From positions 1 to 64,000 of the forward strand of contig UQFS01000019.1 in the NCBI GenBank assembly GCA_900540375.1: DNA of 64,000 nucleotides, given 5' to 3'. Positions within the stretch are counted from its first letter, which is position 1, and each line of letters starts with the position of its first letter. The stretch is from an uncultured Prevotella sp. (GTDB lineage Bacteria; Bacteroidota; Bacteroidia; Bacteroidales; Bacteroidaceae). Below are positions 18,464-28,200 of the stretch, one piece after another. The notes beneath the pieces are model-generated. The model did no database searches. It worked only from the letters and a program-made list of their open reading frames with translations, and was not told the origin of the DNA. A program made the position numbers and the translations under genes.

Positions 18464-18928
18464 CTATTCAAAATAATAGAGAAACTGGGCCTCGCCCTGC
18501 AATGCGGGCTTACGCTGACCTTCCACTTCTATCTTAAAGCCGATATAAGCCTTACAGATGCCACGCAGGTTTTCGATCTTGTCGAGCTTGGCATTCAGTC
18601 TGATGCGGCTGCCGGTGATGACGGGTATGCCAAAGCGCATCTTGTCCATACCATAGTTGACCATCATCTTCAGATTGTTCACCTCGATGATCTGTCCCCA
18701 CAGATGGGGCAGCAGCGAGAGGGTCAGATAGCCATGGGCGATCGTGCTCTTATAGAGGCTCTCCTTCTTGGCGCGCTCCACATCGACGTGGATCCACTGA
18801 TGATCGAGTGTAGCGTCGGCAAACTGGTTGATGCGGTCCTGATCCACTTGTAACCAGTCTGATATACCTAATTGTTGTCCCTCGTGAGAAGCAAACTCCT
18901 CCAGGGAATTGATAACAAGTTTTTCCAT
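18464..18928 (-). CDS. MaoC-like dehydratase (enoyl-CoA hydratase type)
   Basis: This 154-residue protein has the hot-dog fold signature of the MaoC family. FADATLDHQWIHVDVERAKK carries the catalytic aspartate and histidine (about residues 41 and 46) of (R)-specific enoyl-CoA hydratases, and STIAHGYLTLSLLP is the following conserved helix. It is probably a single-domain hydratase of fatty-acyl chains in the cytoplasm. The exact substrate cannot be told. It leads a group with DUF4250, glmS and a GYF-domain gene. A TAATTTTG -7-like sequence lies on the minus strand at 18957-18964, about 28 bases before the ATG, which would be the promoter of the group. Confidence 0.85.
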   Translation of the reverse strand: MEKLVINSLEEFASHEGQQLGISDWLQVDQDRINQFADATLDHQWIHVDVERAKKESLYKSTIAHGYLTLSLLPHLWGQIIEVNNLKMMVNYGMDKMRFGIPVITGSRIRLNAKLDKIENLRGICKAYIGFKIEVEGQRKPALQGEAQFLYYFE

Positions 18929-19057
18929 GTATGTCCTAATCTAATGATATTAGTCGCAAAATTACTGCTTTTTTCTTAAAGAAGCATCGTTTTCACGTTA
19001 TTTTTCAATTTATATGTACCTGAAAGCCACTTGAAGTTTGATGATTTTACATTACCA

Positions 19058-19486
19058 CTATGCTTTTCCGTCTTGATCAAAGATGGACAGAAAATGCTCT
19101 GAACTTACGACGGTGATCCCCTCTTGTGGGAAATGCTTTTCGTTGCGGGTAATAATATAATCACATTCAGCAGCTATAGCAGCCTGATATTGCAACATAT
19201 CCTCAAAATCCGGCATGTCACTGTTGAGAGCATTACAGCACTGTTCATCGTCCATTGTCAACGCATAAATGTATTGCTTGTATGCTTTGATAATGTTAAT
19301 GGAATTTGCTAATTTATAACTGCTTCTAAGTATATAAGTACAGTTGGCAAAAGTCAAAGGAGTGGCACATAGAAGAATCTTCCCTTCAATACCCATCTTC
19401 ATAATGGTATTGGCAGGAACATTAAAAGGTTTCCGCTGTGTCATCACATCCAAGATAATATTGGTGTCAAGAAAGACTTTCTTCAT
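19058..19486 (-). CDS. PIN-domain protein, probable toxin
   Basis: This 142-residue protein is a PIN-domain nuclease. Acidic residues expected to bind metal are visible in FLDTNIILDVM (aspartates 6 and 13), in the NSDMPDFEDMLQ segment, and in the ITRNEKHFP C-terminal motif. The start codon overlaps the stop of the upstream DUF6364 gene by four bases (ATGA), the usual layout of an antitoxin-toxin pair. It probably cuts RNA when not bound by its partner. Target and activity are not known from sequence. Confidence 0.85.
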   Translation of the reverse strand: MKKVFLDTNIILDVMTQRKPFNVPANTIMKMGIEGKILLCATPLTFANCTYILRSSYKLANSINIIKAYKQYIYALTMDDEQCCNALNSDMPDFEDMLQYQAAIAAECDYIITRNEKHFPQEGITVVSSEHFLSIFDQDGKA

Positions 19487-19740
19487 CCTTTGATAAATTT
19501 ACTTTCCAAATATCTGCTTTTTGCCTTCTCGCCATTCAAGTCATCAGCATCAATATGAAAGCCCTTTGTCAAGTCAATTAACTCTTGGAGTTTCATTTCT
19601 GCCTCACCAGCTTGTTTGCATGATGGGCGCAGCTTTTCCAAATAGGAGACCAGCATCTCCTTAACACTCGTGTTGTGCGCTGCTGCGTATGCAGAGGCCC
19701 CACGATAAACATCCGGACTTACTGTAATCTGTATATTCAT
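19483..19740 (-). CDS. DUF6364 family protein, probable antitoxin
   Basis: This 85-residue protein has the layout of DUF6364, with a ribbon-helix-helix-like N-terminus (MNIQITVSPDVYRGASAYAA then HNTSVKEMLVSYLEKL) and a C-terminal tail that would wrap the PIN partner. It is likely a DNA-binding antitoxin that also represses its own promoter. It overlaps the PIN gene by four bases. A -7-like TATCTTTG lies on the minus strand at 19757-19764, just 17 bases before the start, so the message would have a very short leader. Confidence 0.8.
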   Translation of the reverse strand: MNIQITVSPDVYRGASAYAAAHNTSVKEMLVSYLEKLRPSCKQAGEAEMKLQELIDLTKGFHIDADDLNGEKAKSRYLESKFIKG

Positions 19741-19756
19741 CTTCTATCTTTTTTTG

Positions 19757-19764
19757 CAAAGATA
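19757..19764 (-). promoter_or_regulatory. -7 element of the DUF6364-PIN pair
   Basis: TATCTTTG on the minus strand matches TAnnTTTG. No clear TTTG is found at the expected distance upstream, so this is only a partial promoter call. Confidence 0.4.
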
Positions 19765-19830
19765 CTGAGAATATTCCAAAGAAGTGGTAAGAAACAAGAA
19801 AATCTTCGTTCAAGGAGGAAGGCACCTTGT

Positions 19831-20616
19831 TCAGCCCTTTATGACACCAAAATGTATGAGTGCATTCTTCACGCCCTCGTCGTCGACAGCCGTGGTGATG
19901 TAGTCAGCCACTGCCTTGACGTTGTCGGTGGCATTGCCCATTGCCACGCCGATACCGGCCTGCCGGATGATGGGGATGTCGTTGCCACCATCGCCAAAGG
20001 CCATCGTCTCGTCAATGCCAAAGTGTTCATAGGCCGCCATGGCCACGAGTCCTTTGCCCTTGTCGGCATTTTCCTGCGTGATGTCGACGAACTCCTTGGT
20101 CCAACGGCCACCGACGCAATGGGGAATCATAGGCATGAGTTGAGCCTCTTCCTCGTCCGTGATGAAAGGCGTCACCTGCAGGATGTCCTGCCGGAGCACG
20201 TTGCTGAGCTCGTCGAAGTCGATGTCTGTCAGTCCCAACCCCTCGCCGAACGCCTTGTCCACGATGGGCTGACGGTTATAGACGGCAATGGACTTCTGAC
20301 CAACGACGATGGCGGCACGTTCGAAACAGTCACAGGCCTGCAGAATTTTCTGCACGTCAGCGGGGTCGATGGCATGGCAGCACACCGTGTCCTCGCCTAC
20401 GAAGCAGCGGGCACCATTGGTGGTGATGTAGCCATCGATGAGCTGTTCGATCTGAGAGAGATTGGTGATAAACTGTATAGGCCGGCCCGTGGAGATGAAA
20501 ATCTTCACGCCGCGGGCCTTTGCCTCAGTGAGTGCGTCGACGGTAGCCTGCGGGATGCGATGCGTGCGAAAGCTCACCAGCGTGCCGTCGATGTCGAAAA
20601 ACAGTGATCTGATCAA
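19831..20616 (-). CDS. Cof-type HAD-IIB phosphatase
   Basis: This 261-residue protein is a HAD phosphatase with a type IIB cap. Motif I is FFDIDGTLVSF and the last motif is FGDGGNDIPIIRQAGIGVAMG, with the aspartates that bind magnesium. No ATG lies near the N-terminus; the TTG at 20614-20616 gives MIRSLFFDIDGTL and fits the family, whereas the first ATG of the frame (20697) lies within the upstream membrane-protein gene. It starts 31 bases after that gene ends, so the two are probably co-transcribed. The substrate is likely a sugar phosphate or a flavin/pyridoxal phosphate, but sequence does not decide. Confidence 0.85.
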   Translation of the reverse strand: MIRSLFFDIDGTLVSFRTHRIPQATVDALTEAKARGVKIFISTGRPIQFITNLSQIEQLIDGYITTNGARCFVGEDTVCCHAIDPADVQKILQACDCFERAAIVVGQKSIAVYNRQPIVDKAFGEGLGLTDIDFDELSNVLRQDILQVTPFITDEEEAQLMPMIPHCVGGRWTKEFVDITQENADKGKGLVAMAAYEHFGIDETMAFGDGGNDIPIIRQAGIGVAMGNATDNVKAVADYITTAVDDEGVKNALIHFGVIKG

Positions 20617-20647
20617 TATGCTATATATAATAAGGTGGTAAAATGCG

Positions 20648-23140
20648 TTACTTCTTCTCCTTGTTCTTACGGCGCTCCATGACGGCTCCGGCCGCAATCA
20701 GCAGGGCGAGGATGCCATAAGAGCAATAGGCCAGCGTCTCGGTCGTGCGGATGGAAGCGGGGTGGAAGTCAAGGACGACCTCATGCTTTCCGGGCTTCAC
20801 GCTCAAGGCGCGGAGGATATAGTTCACGCGTCCCAGCTCAGCCTTCTGTCCGTCGACGGTTGCTGTCCACTCGGGATAATAGATCTCGGAGAACACGAGC
20901 ACGCCGCCCTTGTCGGAGTTGACCTCATAGGTCAGGTGGTTGGGCTCGTAGCTCTTGATGACCGCCATGGAGGTTCCGTCCTGCCTGACGGCCTTGCCGA
21001 GTTGCTCACTGAACTGCTTGTCGGCGACAGCCTCATGGTGCAGGTCGACCTTCCCCACGCGGTCGATCTCCTGGTTGGCGTTGTCGACATAGTCAACCTT
21101 GTCGACAAACCACGCGTTGCCCTGTACGTATGGATTCTGCAAGGGCACGGTCTGTCCGCTCTGCAGCGGCAGGATGAAGTATTTGGCGTTGAGCATGTTC
21201 AGCACAGGCCACTCTTTCGATCCGTCGACCTTGGTCATGTCGCCGCCGGCCTTCGAGATGGCAGGCACCATCTTCTGCATCTCGGGAGCGATATAGGCGT
21301 CGATCATCTCCTGATAGCGGCGCAACTTGGCAGGATGATATCCGCCGATGCTCTTGTGATAATATGAAGTCTCGTTCTCGTTGAACGTACTCGTCGCGAG
21401 ATTCAGCACACGATAGTCCAATCCCTTGTCCTTGAGGATCTGCCGGTCGGTGGCTGTCATCGGCTGGTCGCTGTTGCGCACGCTGGCCTCTACAAACATG
21501 CCGTCGTTGAGATAGCGCTTGTTGACCTGCCACATATCCACGAGGCAGAGCACCGTCACGCAGCACACGAGCAGCTTGGCGTTGAGCTTCTTATACTTAT
21601 AGAGCATGAGAAGTGCCGTGCCGAGAGCCACGACGATAAACGAGCGCAGGGCATCTGAACTGAAGATATACTCGCGGATGGCGGTCAGATTGGATTTCAG
21701 CGGACCGAGATATTCAGCCGGAATCTGTGCCAAGGCCTGGTTTTCCTGAGCAGAGATATAGTCGGGGAAGAACAGCGAAGGCATCAGCCAGAAGAGCAGG
21801 GCGATGCCGCCGGTCAGCGCGAAGCTCGCCCACACCCAGCGTATCTTGGTCTTGAGGATCTCCGGCTCGTCGACGATCTTCTTCAAAGCCATCATGGCGA
21901 GCAACGGAATCGTGAACTCAGCGATGACGAGGATGGAAGCCACCGTGCGGAACTTGGCGTACATCGGGATGTAGTCGAGGAAGAAATTGGTGAAGCCCAT
22001 GAAGTTGCGGCCCCACGAGAGCAGGATGCTCAGGATGGTGGCGCCGAGCAATGCCCACTTCATCGGCCCTTTCACGATGAACAGACCTAAGATAAACAGC
22101 ATCAGCACGAAGGCACCGACATACACCGGCCCACTTGTCATAGGCTGGTCACCCCAGTACTGTCCCATCTGCTGATAGATCTGCATGAAGTTGGGATCGG
22201 CTTTCTCCATGGCCTTGGCGTTCTGAGCCAGTGGCACGGAGGCGCCGCCCTTGGTATTAGGGACGAGCAGCGTCCATGTCTCTCCGATGCCGTAGCTCCA
22301 CTGCGTGATATAGTCGCGGTCGAGTCCGCTGCTGGTCTGGTTGCCGGAGCTCTTCTTCACCAGTTCGCTCTTTCCACGCATGCTCTCCTTGGTATATTCC
22401 CACGTGTGATAGAGATTGGAGATGTTGATCAGCACACCGAGCAGGGCACCGACGGCACAGACCACCGAGCCCTTGACAAACTGCGGCAACTTCTTGTCAC
22501 GGACGGCCATGACGAGCCAGGCGATGACCATGAAGAGGATGATGAAGAGATAGTAGTAGGTCATCTGCACGTGGTTGGCATTGATCTCAAAGGCGGTGAA
22601 GATGGCCGTGACGATCAAGCCCCACAGATATTTGCCGCGGTAGCACAGCACAATGCCGGCGATCATCGGCGGCAAATAGGCCAGCGCCATGACCTTCCAG
22701 ATATGGCCTGCGGCAATGATGATGAAGAAATAGCTGGAGAAAGCCCAAAGGATGGAGCCCAGCACAGCGAGATACTGTTTGAAGTCGAAGGCGCGCAGCA
22801 GGATGTAGAAGCCCAAGAGATAGGCAAAGACATACCACACGTTTTCAGGCAGCCACAGGTGGTAGGCATTCTCCATCTTGCCCAAGACGTTGGTCGAGGT
22901 ATAGGACGGCGAGACCTGATAGGTGGGCATACCGCTGAAGGCGGAATTGGTCCAGCGGGTGCGCTCGCCGGTCTTTTCGAGATAGAGCTTGCTCTCCTGA
23001 CCGAGTCCGCGACCTGCCGAGGAGTCTTCGCGGTAGAGGACTCTGCCGTCGATGTCAGCAGGCATGAAGTAGACAAAGCCGATGACGGCAAAGAGGATGA
23101 TGGCCAAGATATCCGGCAACCATTTCTTCAATGTTTCCAT
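20648..23140 (-). CDS. YfhO-family multispanning membrane protein
   Basis: This 830-residue protein has about a dozen hydrophobic helices, a large extracytoplasmic loop after residue 550, and a final helix before the lysine-rich end RRKNKEKK. The order (helix at 10-27, a loop with FSGMPTYQVS, then successive helices) and the C-terminal segment VFSEIYYPEWTATVDGQ match bacterial YfhO/GT-C-like membrane proteins. In Gram-positive bacteria YfhO-type proteins glycosylate lipoteichoic acid; in Bacteroidota the acceptor is unknown but a lipid-linked sugar donor is likely. It precedes the HAD phosphatase gene. A -7-like TAACTTTG lies on the minus strand at 23176-23183. Confidence 0.85.
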   Translation of the reverse strand: METLKKWLPDILAIILFAVIGFVYFMPADIDGRVLYREDSSAGRGLGQESKLYLEKTGERTRWTNSAFSGMPTYQVSPSYTSTNVLGKMENAYHLWLPENVWYVFAYLLGFYILLRAFDFKQYLAVLGSILWAFSSYFFIIIAAGHIWKVMALAYLPPMIAGIVLCYRGKYLWGLIVTAIFTAFEINANHVQMTYYYLFIILFMVIAWLVMAVRDKKLPQFVKGSVVCAVGALLGVLINISNLYHTWEYTKESMRGKSELVKKSSGNQTSSGLDRDYITQWSYGIGETWTLLVPNTKGGASVPLAQNAKAMEKADPNFMQIYQQMGQYWGDQPMTSGPVYVGAFVLMLFILGLFIVKGPMKWALLGATILSILLSWGRNFMGFTNFFLDYIPMYAKFRTVASILVIAEFTIPLLAMMALKKIVDEPEILKTKIRWVWASFALTGGIALLFWLMPSLFFPDYISAQENQALAQIPAEYLGPLKSNLTAIREYIFSSDALRSFIVVALGTALLMLYKYKKLNAKLLVCCVTVLCLVDMWQVNKRYLNDGMFVEASVRNSDQPMTATDRQILKDKGLDYRVLNLATSTFNENETSYYHKSIGGYHPAKLRRYQEMIDAYIAPEMQKMVPAISKAGGDMTKVDGSKEWPVLNMLNAKYFILPLQSGQTVPLQNPYVQGNAWFVDKVDYVDNANQEIDRVGKVDLHHEAVADKQFSEQLGKAVRQDGTSMAVIKSYEPNHLTYEVNSDKGGVLVFSEIYYPEWTATVDGQKAELGRVNYILRALSVKPGKHEVVLDFHPASIRTTETLAYCSYGILALLIAAGAVMERRKNKEKK

Positions 23141-23175
23141 AACATAATATTCTATAAACGTTTATATTCTATGGG

Positions 23176-23253
23176 CAAAGTTACATATTTTTTCGCTGAT
23201 AGTTAAAAAGCAGACGTTAAAAGTCGCCATAATACCTTTTTTTTGTAACTTTG
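23176..23253. promoter_or_regulatory. Divergent -7 elements for yfhO-like gene and mtnN
   Basis: TAACTTTG occurs on the minus strand at 23176-23183 (facing the membrane-protein gene) and on the plus strand at 23246-23253 (facing mtnN). Neither has a clear TTTG at the canonical distance. They mark the two-way promoter region between the genes. Confidence 0.5.
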
Positions 23254-23315
23254 CATCGCATTTCCGCACTCGCCCACGAACTTGCGGCGCAGAGACTAAC
23301 AAAAATCATCGACAA

Positions 23316-24032
23316 GTGAAAAAGATTGGCATCATTGTCGCAATGGACAAGGAGTTCACACAACTCAAGACATTGCTCGACGAGACGCACGAGCGTCATC
23401 ATCACAAGGATTTCATCAGGGGATATATTGGTCAGACCGAGATCATCATGCAACAGTGTGGCATTGGCAAAGTCAATGCTGCCATTGGCGCCGTGGAGAT
23501 GATCGACAACTACGCGCCTGACCTGGTCATCTCCACGGGCTGCGCCGGCGGTGCCGATGTCGCGCTCAACCCGCTCGACGTGGTCGTGGCCTCGGAGTGT
23601 GTCTACCATGATGTCTACTGCGGCAACGACGTCGCCTATGGTCAGATCATGGGCATGCCCACCCGTTTCAAGGCACCTAAGAACCTCGTCGAGACGGCCT
23701 TAAGCATCAAGATGGCTGAAGGCTCGAAAGTCGTCAAGGGTCTCACCGTCAGCGGCGACTGGTTTGTCGACAAGCGCGAGAAGATGCAGGCCATCATGGA
23801 GCACTTCCCCAATGCCACGGCAGTCGACATGGAGAGCTGTGCCATCGCCCAGACTTGCTTCATCTATAAGACACCATTCATCTCGTTCCGCATCATCAGC
23901 GACGTGCCACTCAAGGACACCAATGCCTCGCAGTACTTCGATTTCTGGAACCGCATGGCCGAGGGCAGCTTCGAGATGACGAGCGACTTCCTCAAAAGAC
24001 TCGCAGAAAGCGACGATAACACGAAAGCATAA
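23316..24032 (+). CDS. mtnN: 5'-methylthioadenosine/S-adenosylhomocysteine nucleosidase
   Basis: This 238-residue enzyme cleaves adenine from methylthioadenosine and S-adenosylhomocysteine. It uses a GTG start (23316), which gives the family N-terminus MKKIGIIVAMDKEF. Purine-binding and catalytic segments are VISTGCAGG (about 71-79) and the C-terminal VDMESCAIAQ, which includes the ribose-binding M-E pair. The downstream gene, 15 bases away, is luxS, which uses the S-ribosylhomocysteine formed here. The two genes thus make up the detoxifying arm of the activated methyl cycle and can release autoinducer-2. Confidence 0.93.
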   Translation: MKKIGIIVAMDKEFTQLKTLLDETHERHHHKDFIRGYIGQTEIIMQQCGIGKVNAAIGAVEMIDNYAPDLVISTGCAGGADVALNPLDVVVASECVYHDVYCGNDVAYGQIMGMPTRFKAPKNLVETALSIKMAEGSKVVKGLTVSGDWFVDKREKMQAIMEHFPNATAVDMESCAIAQTCFIYKTPFISFRIISDVPLKDTNASQYFDFWNRMAEGSFEMTSDFLKRLAESDDNTKA

Positions 24033-24047
24033 ACACATACAGAACAC

Positions 24048-24527
24048 ATGAATAAGATTCCATCCTTTACCATCAACCACGAGAAACTCCTGCGCGGCAT
24101 CTATGTCTCGCGCAAGGATGAGGTAGGCAACGAGGTGGTCACCACCTTCGACATACGCATGAAAGAACCTAACCGCGAGCCGGTTGTCCACGCCGGTGCC
24201 CTGCACACCATCGAGCATCTCGCCGCCACGTTCCTCAGAAACGATGAGGAGTGGAAAGACCGCGTGATCTACTGGGGTCCGATGGGCTGCCTGACGGGCA
24301 ACTATCTCTTGCTCCGCGGCGGCCTGGAACCCAAGGACATCGTGCCGCTCATACAGCGCACGTTCCGCTTCATCGCCGATTTCGAAGGGGAAGTCCCCGG
24401 CGCCGCACCGCGCGACTGCGGCAACTACTTGCTCCACGACCTGCCGATGGCACGTTGGGAAGCCCGCAAGTTCCTCAATGAGGTGCTCATGAAGATGACA
24501 GACGCAAACATGGTTTATCCGCAATAA
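24048..24527 (+). CDS. luxS: S-ribosylhomocysteine lyase
   Basis: This 159-residue enzyme converts S-ribosylhomocysteine to homocysteine and 4,5-dihydroxy-2,3-pentanedione, the autoinducer-2 precursor. The metal-binding motif HTIEHLAATFLR (HxxEH) is present, and the catalytic cysteine is in WGPMGCLTGNY. It follows mtnN by 15 bases and is surely co-transcribed with it. The length is normal. After the stop codon there is a small inverted repeat around AGCAATATTGCT but no strong T run. Confidence 0.97.
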   Translation: MNKIPSFTINHEKLLRGIYVSRKDEVGNEVVTTFDIRMKEPNREPVVHAGALHTIEHLAATFLRNDEEWKDRVIYWGPMGCLTGNYLLLRGGLEPKDIVPLIQRTFRFIADFEGEVPGAAPRDCGNYLLHDLPMARWEARKFLNEVLMKMTDANMVYPQ

Positions 24528-24595
24528 AGGACTTAGGAGGAGCTGAGCAATATTGCTGAATAAGTCTTCTGCGGGTAAGAATCATCAAATAAAAG

Positions 24596-24993
24596 TTATT
24601 AACAAAAGCACATCACCGACAGCTTTCAATCTGGAGAGCGCGGAAGTGGAGAAAAACGAAAAAAACGTGGAAAAGGTCTCAAAATTCTGAGACCATGTCA
24701 TCAGAAAGGCTTCCTGATACTATCAAAAGGCCTTTCTGACCTGATCATCTCACCTTTCTGATGAGGTCAGAAAGGCGAGATGACACATACAAAAAGGTAC
24801 TTTGACCGGACTACTACGCAAGAAAAACATCGCCAAAGTACGTTTTTTTATCAACCAGCAAACCATTATCTCCATAATCATCTATATATCAACAACTTAT
24901 CAAAAACCGCCTAAAAATCGCAAAAATCAGAGCAAAGTACTTCTTCGTGCAGAAAATCGCAGCCACGAGGGCGGAAAAATGTCAGTTTATCCA
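24596..24993 (-). repeat. Dispersed intergenic element, copy A
   Basis: This segment matches, read on the minus strand, the two elements at 43735 and 63404. The head starts near 24993 with TTGTTGGATAAACTGACATT and the tail ends near 24600 with CGGTGATGTGCTTTTGTTAA. The middle holds four exact CTTTCTGA/TCAGAAAG motifs and a hairpin at 24745-24783 with 17-base arms (one mismatch). It fills most of the gap between luxS and the sensor gene. It holds no credible reading frame; the frame at 24802-25080 is an artefact of the repeat. Confidence 0.75.
24745..24783. repeat. Long hairpin inside element copy A
   Basis: TCATCTCACCTTTCTGA pairs with TCAGAAAGGCGAGATGA around a TGAGG loop; there is a single mismatch in 17 pairs. 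No T run follows, so it is not an ordinary terminator. Confidence 0.8.
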
Positions 24994-25135
24994 ACAAATA
25001 AACATGTATATGCCGCGCTGAGAAAAGTAGACTCTGCCACAAAAATCCATGTTGGCTCCCCGCATGATCACAGCGTATAAGATGCTCGCGTGACCTTTTC
25101 TGTTCATCTTAGCAGTAGACAGAGACTCCCCCCAT

Positions 25136-25169
25136 CCCCGGTCTGCGCCCGTTCCTCGCCAGACCGGGG
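25136..25169. repeat. GC-rich inverted repeat upstream of sensor gene
   Basis: Perfect 10-base arms CCCCGGTCTG and CAGACCGGGG with a 14-base loop, followed at about 25183-25196 by a second palindrome, GCCCCATTGGGGC. The block is markedly GC-rich within AT-rich surroundings. It may be a REP-type repeat or a barrier to read-through from luxS. It has no T run. Confidence 0.55.
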
Positions 25170-25243
25170 CTACCCATACTTCGGCCCCATTGGGGCTGGG
25201 GATGGCAAAATAGTGGAACCTCTAACTATTCAGCAATCTATTT

Positions 25244-25274
25244 TTTGTCAATTCAATCTATTTTCGTATCTTTA
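25244..25274 (+). promoter_or_regulatory. Promoter of hybrid sensor/regulator gene
   Basis: TTTG at 25244-25247, exactly 19 bases, then TATCTTTA at 25267-25274 (one change from TAnnTTTG). The leader to the ATG at 25295 would be only about 14 bases. Confidence 0.7.
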
Positions 25275-25294
25275 CAACCAATAAGACATCTGAC

Positions 25295-28200
25295 ATGAAC
25301 CGGCATTGTTATCAACAAGTGAAGGCATTATGGATTTTAACTTTATTGTTGACCTGCGTCATCACTGCCCAAGCGCAGAATGAGGTGCCGCACTTCTTCC
25401 GACTGACCTACAACGACGGACTGTCGGACAACAAGGTCAACTGCATCATTAAAAGCCATGAGGGATATATATGGGCAGGCACACCTCAAGGACTCAACCG
25501 CTATGACGGCTTCCGTATACGCGTCTTCCATGCCAGTCCCAACAACATTCACACACTACCCGACAACAACATCCTCAACCTCTACGAAGATGCTGAAGGA
25601 CAACTGTGGGCCAACACGCCCGCTGGTCACTGCCGTTTCAGTCCCAAGACAGAACAGGTCAACAGAAACACTGACCAATGGTTGCACCAACACCATGTCA
25701 GCGGGCACCTGCTGAAAATGGACACCGACGAGAAGCATAATCTCTGGATTTTGTCGATCAATCCTAACAAGCTCTACTACTACGACTTCCAACGGCATCG
25801 CGCTACGGCCATGAAGGTAAGCGCAAGACAACTCACCAACATCAACTCCATCCATGCAGAGAAAGAGGGATTGTATCTGGTCTATAACAACGGTGCCATG
25901 GCGTGGGTCTACCGCGACAGCGGCAAGATCGCTTGGACTGACCACTACATCCCCGACCACGACGCCGCGCCCGACCAACACTATCGCACCACCTGCGACA
26001 AGCAAGGCAACCGATGGGCTTGGGCAGAAAGCAAAGCGTACTACTATCAGCACAGCACACACGCCTGGCGACTCATCTATGACAAACCGGTCAACGACAT
26101 CGCGACGGACCAGGAGGGACACGGGCTACTGGCAACAGACCACAACGGGCTGCTCATGTACGACGCGGCCGGCAACATCGTTAACCATGTGCTCAACATC
26201 CCGACAGACTCCCGTTCGCTGTCCGATAACACACTGCAATGCCTCTATGTCGATGATCTCGGTGCGTTGTGGATCGGCTTTTACCGCATGGGCATGGCTG
26301 TGCGTGCTACCCAGCACAGCTTCTTCGCCCTCATGCCCTTGGGCGACATCTGCACGATGGCACAAGATCACGACGGCACGATTTGGCTCGGTACCAACGA
26401 CAGAGGCATCGAATGGTATGACCTCAAGAGAGATGTCCGGCACATCACCATGGCGCAAAGCGGACTGGGAAGCGATGTGGTCGTGGCAACACTCGCCGAC
26501 AGGGACGGCAGCCTGTGGTTCGGCGCCTATCAGGGCGGACTCGCACACCTGAGCAAAGGCAAGTGGACCGTCTACCGACAAAAGAACTCGGGCATCGCCC
26601 ACGACAACGTGTGGGCACTGGCTCAGCTCCGCGACGGCACCATCGCCATTGCCACGCTCGGGGCAGGACTGCAACAGTTCGACCCGAAAACGGGGAAGTT
26701 CACCACCTACAACACACGCAACAGCAACCTCGTCTCTGATTATCTGTCGAGTCTGTCTGCAGCGCCCGACGGCACACTGGCCATCGGTCACTCCCAGGGC
26801 GTGTCACTGCTGAGACCGGGATCACGTAAGTTCGTCAACATCAGCCAGCAGGGAGACCGCAAGGGCAATCAGCTGACAAGCCTGTCGGTCAACCAAGTGC
26901 TCTACGACACAAGCGGAAGACTGTGGATCGCCAACACTTCCGGGCTCAACGTACTGGAACCGAAAGGGCAGCTCCTCAACACCGTGAGCCTGCAAAGTCT
27001 CAATGACCAAACCGAGGTATGCGCCATTGCCGAAGACCACTATCACAACATCTGGGCAACGACGAGCGACGGACTGAAACGCATCTCCACGAAGACGCGG
27101 CAAGGCGAAAGCCAGTATCCCGTCACTTCCTACGGTCGCGCCGGCGGACTGCAGAACAGGCTGTTTAACAAACGTTCCATCCTCTGCCTACGCGACGGGC
27201 GCATCCTCGTCGGCGGCATCGACGGCGTGAACATCGTGTTGCCGTGGAGCGTAAGTCAGCAACAGAGCAAAGCACGGCTGCTCTTCAGCGGACTGTCGCT
27301 CTTCGACCATGTCGTAGGTGTGGGAGACTCTGTCAACGGACATGTCGTGCTGACCGAATCGCTCAACGATTGCAGAAAGATCGTACTCGGACACGACGAG
27401 AATACGTTCACCATTCAGCTGGCCACCACACTGGCAGGACAGCAGGCTCAGCCCCATATTCTCTATCGTCTGCGAGGCTACGAGAGCAAGTGGTCGGCAG
27501 CACCAAGCAACGATCCTTACGTCCACTTCACAAGTCTCGCCCCCGGACGCTATACGCTGGAGGTGAGAATGACCAACGCTGACGGTACGCTATCGCCACG
27601 CATCGACCAACTGAAGATCGTCATCCGCCCTCCTTTCTATCTGCAACCATGGGCATTGGTCGTCTATGTGTTGCTGTTGCTCCCGCTCGTCTGGGACATC
27701 CGCAGACGATTGCGACTCAGACGAATCAACGAGTTGCAGAAGATGAAACTCAGAAAACAGAAAGAGGTGGAGGAAGCCAAAATCGACTTCTTCACCAACA
27801 TCAGCCATGAACTGCGTACACCACTGACTCTCATCCTCTCACCGTTAGAGAGTATGACGAGACGGCAGGACTACGACGCGACGACACTGCGGCAGCTAAG
27901 GCTCATCCAACGTAACGCGCGCCAACTGCTGATGATGGTCAACAAGATGCTGGATCTCCGCCGTATGATGCGGGGAAAAGAAAAGGTAAAGCTCACCACA
28001 GGCGATCTGATCTCCTACATCCACGAGCTTTGCGAGCCGTTCTCGGCATTGTCGGACAAAGGCATCACGCTGACTTTCCACGCCGGCGTGGCCCATCTGA
28101 TCCTTCCGTTTGACAAAGGCAAGATCGACCGCATGGTGACCAACCTGCTGTCCAACGCTTATAAGTTCACACCAGTGGGAGGACGTGTCGACGTCTCGGT

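Noticed and set aside
24690..24790. CRISPR-like array from repeated CTTTCTGA units
   Set aside because: Units are 8-9 bases, in both orientations and at irregular spacing, with no spacers of constant length and no cas genes.
24802..25080. Plus-strand frame sharing GGKMSVYPTNK-like peptide with frames at 43623-43859 (minus) and 62848-63417 (minus)
   Set aside because: The shared peptide comes from the conserved DNA head of the dispersed element (AAAATGTCAGTTT read outward). Outside it the frames do not resemble each other, and none has a ribosome site.
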